This document shows positions 6,818 through 9,951 of a stretch of DNA of 9,951 nucleotides, piece by piece. This DNA is from an uncultured Bacilli bacterium. Lineage in GTDB: Bacteria; Bacillota_I; Bacilli_A; RF39; UBA660. Every line of letters starts with the position of its first letter. The stretch's first letter is position 1. The stretch spans positions 1 to 9,951 of the forward strand of contig CANRKS010000032.1 in the NCBI GenBank assembly GCA_947631285.1. Direction: 5' to 3'. The notes beneath the pieces were generated by a model. That model saw only the letters and a list, made by a program, of their open reading frames with translations. It did no database searches and was not told where the DNA came from. Position numbers and translations under genes: made by a program.

Positions 6818-8215
6818 CTATTCTTTTTTTAAAACCAAATTAAGAGCTTGATCTCTTTTCTTAATTATTTTAATTCCCCTTTGATATTTACTTTCTTTAG
6901 TTAAAGCAAGTCCTTCTATATCTCTATTTAAAAAATCATGAATATCATTTAATTTATGACCATCTAAAGATTTAACTTCTACTAGAACCATTTCTTCATC
7001 ATAAATATTATTTCCATTTTTATATCTTACATTATCAATGGTTAAAATATAAGTAAGACCATCTTTTTCTAAAGTTACGACTTTACTTTTACTTAAAACT
7101 ATTAAGGAAGGAACTAACCCCTCTTTAGAAAAATTTAAAACATTACCTAAAGCATTTTCTAAATCCCCAAAAGAAGGATTTTCTAATTCTTCATTATATT
7201 CCACACTTTTGTGATATAAATCGCCACTTTCTAAAGACATTTTATATGAGCCAAAATATTTTGTTCCATAAGCACTAGTTACTTTACTAACTCTTAATAA
7301 AGAATTAGTGGCAAATAATTTTAAATCAAAAGTATCATAATAAGTTTCTTCTGTTTCTTTATTAACTATATCGATTATTTGATAATCATTTTTTAAGAAT
7401 GCTCTAAGTAAGTCATTTATTAAATTTTTTCTTTCTCCATCTAAGAAATATTTTAATTTAAATTCGGTTGGTTCTAAAAGGGGATTATGTACCTTTATAA
7501 TTGAGGCCATTGTATCTTTCGATATATCATCTATATCATAACCATTACGACTGGCTAAATTAAGAAAATTTTCTATTACTTTTCCTAATTCATCTTCTTT
7601 TTGCTCATACCAAACATTTTCTTTACCTTCTAAATGTTGACGAAAAAAGGGCCAGAAATTAACATAATGATTATCACTATAAAAGACATAAGAATGATTA
7701 TCATTTTGTAATTTATGAATAAGAATTTTTAATTTTCCTTCATTCATAACATCTTCCATATTAGCATTTAAAATAGACGCATCACCAAGAAAATATATAG
7801 CATTTTTATGTTTACCATTACTGCTTACTAACTCGGCTTTTCTTAAAATATAATCTTCATCTATTGCTTTTTTAAAAGTCTCTAATAATTTAAGAGGCTC
7901 TTTAATTATCAATTCTTTTTTAGCCTTAAAGCGGTTAGCATAATCTTTTAACATTTGAACTTCATTGGTGGCAAATTGCCCTAAAAGATAACTAAGTTCA
8001 TGCATTAAACGACGATCCTTAATTCGATTTTCCGCTTTTTTTAAATATTCACTATATAGTTCTTGATAAACCAGAAAAGCTCTTTTAAATACTTCCATAT
8101 CTTTATCGGTAATCTTTCTCGGATTATTACAACCATAAGTAGATGTTGCACTATTAGTGGTTTCTTTTAAAATAGCTTTTAATTCCTCAAATATTTCTAA
8201 TTTATTTTTTTCCAT
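6818..8215 (-). CDS. Protein with C-terminal CYTH/VTC-like triphosphate-tunnel domain
   Basis: A soluble 465-residue protein. Residues 1 to about 240 are helical and unrecognised. Residues about 249-449 read like a CYTH/VTC domain (triphosphate tunnel fold, seen in thiamine triphosphatase, CyaB-type adenylate cyclase and polyphosphate polymerase): EFKLKYFL (251-258, where ExExK is usual), YYDTFDLKLF (292-301), LLRVSK (306-311), YKMSL (324-328), YILTIDNVRY (389-398), VLVEVKS (410-416) and SKYQRGI (442-448). Several usual catalytic charges are changed: the middle E of ExExK is K253, and the first E of the late ExE pair is L411. Activity is therefore uncertain. The ATG at 8215 follows AAAGGTGA by 5 bases; a GTG 27 bases upstream has no comparable site. 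It is last in the operon, 19 bases after the coiled-coil gene. The domain call is from pattern alone. Confidence 0.6.
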   Translation of the reverse strand: MEKNKLEIFEELKAILKETTNSATSTYGCNNPRKITDKDMEVFKRAFLVYQELYSEYLKKAENRIKDRRLMHELSYLLGQFATNEVQMLKDYANRFKAKKELIIKEPLKLLETFKKAIDEDYILRKAELVSSNGKHKNAIYFLGDASILNANMEDVMNEGKLKILIHKLQNDNHSYVFYSDNHYVNFWPFFRQHLEGKENVWYEQKEDELGKVIENFLNLASRNGYDIDDISKDTMASIIKVHNPLLEPTEFKLKYFLDGERKNLINDLLRAFLKNDYQIIDIVNKETEETYYDTFDLKLFATNSLLRVSKVTSAYGTKYFGSYKMSLESGDLYHKSVEYNEELENPSFGDLENALGNVLNFSKEGLVPSLIVLSKSKVVTLEKDGLTYILTIDNVRYKNGNNIYDEEMVLVEVKSLDGHKLNDIHDFLNRDIEGLALTKESKYQRGIKIIKKRDQALNLVLKKE

Positions 8216-8234
8216 CTTAGTCACCTTTATATAT

Positions 8235-8426
8235 CTATTCACCTTCGTTTAATAATATTATTTTGTTCAACTTTTCTAAATACTTTTTCTTTAAATGAGT
8301 TAATCTTTCCAAATTATTTACTTCTTTTTCTAAAGAAAGCATATACTTTTTTAAAGTTTCTTCTTCCTCTAAAATATCTTTTAATAATTTAGCTTTCTTA
8401 TTACTTATATTATTATCTGGTAACAT
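8235..8426 (-). CDS. Small coiled-coil protein, hypothetical
   Basis: A 63-residue, strongly charged protein. From about residue 10 to 58 it is one long amphipathic helix with leucines spaced for a coiled coil (KLLKDILEEEETLKKYM, then LEKEVNNLERLTHLKKKYL). It has no signal peptide, membrane segment or cysteines. I do not recognise a family. The ATG at 8426-8424 follows AAGGAAG with 6 bases between and lies 3 bases after the stop of the gene before it. This tight spacing and a proper ribosome binding site argue for a real gene. The upstream protein also ends in a coiled coil, so the two could bind each other; this is inference. Confidence 0.8.
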   Translation of the reverse strand: MLPDNNISNKKAKLLKDILEEEETLKKYMLSLEKEVNNLERLTHLKKKYLEKLNKIILLNEGE

Positions 8427-8429
8427 ACG

Positions 8430-9410
8430 TTACTTCCTTACATTAACTATCTTAGTTGCTTCCAGTCTTTTAATGGCTTCTTCTATTTCTTCATCTAATT
8501 GTTCATTTTCACTAATTAATTTACTTCTTCTTTTACCTAAAATTTTAATTCTATTTTTTAATTCCATAAAAATAGCATATTGCTTACTTAAAAGAGTATT
8601 ATCGTCTCTTATTATTGGCTTTATTCCTTCATACTTTTCATTTCTTAATATAAAAGAACATCTAATATAAAGATTCTTTAATTCTCGATAAGTTTTAACA
8701 CCTACTTTTTTTCTTAAACGAAGAAGATTAATATCTTTAGTCATAAAATCATTTACGGTATAAATATGCCATTCACTTAATAAACTTGCCAAATGAGAAG
8801 ATATATTCAAATCGGATAAAATTGTCATCCCTGAAGCATTATCATCACTTTTAATTAATTCATCTCGAAAATTATAACCTAAAAAATGAATGTAATCGAT
8901 AATTTCTTTTCCTCTATTTTTATCAATATTATAAATCTCATATACTTCTTTAGTAGATAAATTTATTAAATCTTCTAAAGTATTAATACGACTTTTTCTT
9001 AAAGAAGTTAAAATTTTGGGTTTAAAATCTAATAAGATAGAATCTAAAGAAATACTTAAAGGATCCCCCACTTCTTTTAAATCTCCTCTTACATAAATAT
9101 AACTATAGATTAATTTATTTAACTTTTTTAAAGCCCCTTCTTTAATTTCTTTAACAGTTCTATTCCGTTTATGAACTATTTTAGCTATTTCTACATCAGT
9201 CATAAGTTTGCCATTTATAACACCCAAACGATGTCTCAAAATAGTTAATTCAATTTCGGTAAAGCGATCAGTTTTAACTATGCGTGTGTCTTTCAAAAGA
9301 TTACTAAACTTATTTAATATATCTTCTCCTTTTTCATCAAAAACAATCTTTAAATCCGGAAATAAAGAAAACATTTCTTTTTGTAAATTTAAATATACGA
9401 TATCCTTCAT
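8430..9410 (-). CDS. Sigma-70 region-4-like HTH protein with two RNAP alpha-CTD-like domains
   Basis: A soluble 326-residue protein built of transcription-type modules. Residues 49-101 (DRFTEIELTILRHRLGV, then TDVEIAKIVHKRNRTVKEIK, then EGALKKLNKL) follow sigma-70 region 4. Residues about 119-180 follow the alpha C-terminal domain: SLRKSRINTLEDLINLS, then IYNIDKNRGKEIIDYIHFLG, which aligns with IRNLGKKSLKEVLDKVADLG of rpoA in this window. Residues about 196-250 are a second copy (IYTVNDFMTKDINLLRL, then KKVGVKTYRELKNL). Residues about 270-320 form a coiled coil. No sigma region 2 is present, so it is not a complete sigma factor. The arginine that contacts UP-element DNA is K132 in copy 1 and appears absent in copy 2. 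The ATG at 9410 is chosen because an earlier GTG lies upstream of the expected transcription start. Confidence 0.8.
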   Translation of the reverse strand: MKDIVYLNLQKEMFSLFPDLKIVFDEKGEDILNKFSNLLKDTRIVKTDRFTEIELTILRHRLGVINGKLMTDVEIAKIVHKRNRTVKEIKEGALKKLNKLIYSYIYVRGDLKEVGDPLSISLDSILLDFKPKILTSLRKSRINTLEDLINLSTKEVYEIYNIDKNRGKEIIDYIHFLGYNFRDELIKSDDNASGMTILSDLNISSHLASLLSEWHIYTVNDFMTKDINLLRLRKKVGVKTYRELKNLYIRCSFILRNEKYEGIKPIIRDDNTLLSKQYAIFMELKNRIKILGKRRSKLISENEQLDEEIEEAIKRLEATKIVNVRK

Positions 9411-9417
9411 ACTTATT

Positions 9418-9425
9418 CCCCCCCC
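9418..9425 (-). promoter_or_regulatory. G8 tract serving as ribosome binding site
   Basis: Eight consecutive G on the minus strand (TAGGGGGGGGAATAAGTATG) end 7 bases before the ATG at 9410, where a Shine-Dalgarno sequence is expected. No AGGAGG-type site is present, so pairing must use part of the G run. In DNA this AT-rich, a G8 run is unusual and prone to slippage. Confidence 0.7.
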
Positions 9426-9445
9426 TATTTTTTGCGGACCTTCTA

Positions 9446-9474
9446 AGTATAGCACATAAATAACTTATTTTCGA
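9446..9474 (-). promoter_or_regulatory. Promoter of the three-gene accessory operon
   Basis: TCGAAA (9469-9474, 4 of 6 to consensus) and TATACT (9446-9451, 5 of 6) are 17 bases apart, with TGC directly before the -10, giving an extended -10. Transcription would begin near 9439, leaving a leader of about 29 bases that includes the G8 tract. The promoter lies just past the rplQ terminator, so the operon is independent of rpoA-rplQ. Confidence 0.75.
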
Positions 9475-9484
9475 GTCCTTTTTT

Positions 9485-9525
9485 AAAAAAAAAGACCACT
9501 AATCAAAATGCGATCAGTAGTCTTT
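9485..9525 (-). terminator. Intrinsic terminator of the rpoA-rplQ operon
   Basis: A 14-base-pair stem (9512-9525 with 9491-9504), containing two G-U pairs and a 7-base loop, runs into nine consecutive T on the minus strand. It begins one base after the rplQ stop codon and is the strongest terminator in the window. Confidence 0.92.
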
Positions 9526-9526
9526 C

Positions 9527-9865
9527 TTATACTAATTCTAATCTAACTTCTAAAGCATCATCGCCACGGCGTTCATTAATTTTAATAATTCTAGTATATC
9601 CACCGTTACGATCTTTATATTTAGGAGCTAATTCATTGAAAACTTTATTAACGACATCTTTATCATTATGTAAAAATGCTAAGGCATTACGACGGGCTAC
9701 TAAAGTTCCTCTCTTACCATAAGTAATCATTTTATCAACAAATTTTCTAACTTCTTTAGCTCTAGCTTCAGTTGTTACGATAGATTCATGCATTATAACA
9801 TCTTTAGTAAGTCCTGCTAAAATGCTTCTTCTAATTCTTGTTTCTCTTCCTAATTTTCTATACAT
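9527..9865 (-). CDS. rplQ: 50S ribosomal protein L17
   Basis: L17 is a large-subunit protein near the peptide exit. The 112 residues are close to the family length (about 115-125). Typical features are MYRKLGRETRIRRSILAGL, IVTTEARAKEVRKFVDKMIT, YGKRGTLVARRNALAFL, and the end NGGYTRIIKINERRGDDA followed by ELV. The internal segment between the HND and APKY residues is short compared with B. subtilis. The ATG at 9865 follows AAGGAG, which overlaps the end of rpoA. The rpoA-rplQ pairing is nearly universal in bacteria and confirms the call. Confidence 0.97.
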   Translation of the reverse strand: MYRKLGRETRIRRSILAGLTKDVIMHESIVTTEARAKEVRKFVDKMITYGKRGTLVARRNALAFLHNDKDVVNKVFNELAPKYKDRNGGYTRIIKINERRGDDALEVRLELV

Positions 9866-9870
9866 AGTTA

Positions 9871-9951
9871 TTACTCCTTAAATGTAAGTCCTAAATCAGC
9901 AACTTTATCAAGAACTTCTTTTAGACTCTTCTTTCCTAAGTTTCTAATCTT
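9871..9951 (-). CDS. rpoA: RNA polymerase alpha subunit, C-terminal end (gene enters from the high side)
   Basis: Only the last 26 codons and the TAA stop are present; the rest lies beyond the high end of the window. They read KIRNLGKKSLKEVLDKVADL, then GLTFKE. This is the end of the alpha C-terminal domain, including the RNLGKKS motif that contacts UP-element DNA and activators. It lies 5 bases before rplQ, as expected. It also provides an in-window comparison for the alpha-CTD-like copies encoded at 8430-9410. Confidence 0.93.
   Translation of the reverse strand, partial: KIRNLGKKSLKEVLDKVADLGLTFKE

Noticed and set aside
8216..8242. Upstream GTG start adding 9 residues to the CYTH-like protein
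   Set aside because: It would overlap the preceding gene and lacks a good ribosome binding site, whereas the ATG at 8215 has AAAGGTGA 5 bases upstream.
8473..8670. Plus-strand frame of 65 codons antisense to the 326-residue gene
   Set aside because: It is antisense to the coiled-coil region and unlike any known protein; no start signals.
9208..9459. Plus-strand frame of 83 codons over the accessory operon start
   Set aside because: It is antisense to the sigma4-like coding region and would run through the operon's G8 site and promoter.

Overview
The window reads as chromosomal DNA from a very AT-rich bacterium of the Firmicutes/Mollicutes side, perhaps an uncultured Bacilli or RF39-type lineage. 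This rests on the base composition, AAGGAGG-type ribosome binding sites, Bacillus-like protein sequences and the gene order parA-parB-DUF951-ychF-rpsF-ssb-rpsR, which is the oriC-side order of Bacillus subtilis (soj, spo0J, yyzM, yyaF, rpsF, ssbA, rpsR). The species assignment is inference. Tryptophan is encoded by TGG where I checked and no reading frame needs UGA to be read through, so the standard bacterial code applies. Even so, none of the 13 visible stop codons is TGA (7 TAA, 6 TAG).

Every gene lies on the minus strand, so transcription runs from high to low coordinates. In that order: (1) the 3' end of rpoA and all of rplQ, closed by a strong intrinsic terminator (9485-9525). (2) An accessory-looking three-gene operon (9410-6818) with its own extended -10 promoter. 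It encodes a 326-residue protein joining a sigma-70 region-4-like helix-turn-helix to two RNA polymerase alpha-CTD-like domains and a coiled coil, a 63-residue coiled-coil protein, and a 465-residue protein whose C-terminal half resembles a CYTH/VTC triphosphate-tunnel domain. An intrinsic terminator follows (6780-6808). (3) A tightly packed, partly overlapping run: parA, parB, a DUF951 protein, an AbgT-family transporter, the ATPase gene ychF and an unrecognised 393-residue protein. (4) The rpsF-ssb-rpsR operon, with a clear promoter and a structured leader; rpsR runs off the low end.

Groups 1, 3 and 4 are core functions: transcription, translation, chromosome segregation and single-stranded DNA binding. 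The best candidate for something undescribed is group 2, which sits directly behind rpoA and encodes a protein that looks assembled from RNA polymerase-associated DNA-binding modules. Its G8 tract at the ribosome binding site is also striking in so AT-rich a genome. Lesser points are two competing hairpins in the rpsF leader, an inverted repeat over the parA promoter, the AbgT transporter set into a conserved gene order, and rpoA-rplQ lying close to parAB. I saw no RNA genes, mobile elements, CRISPR arrays, parS sites or DnaA-box clusters. There is no gene-free stretch longer than 300 bases.
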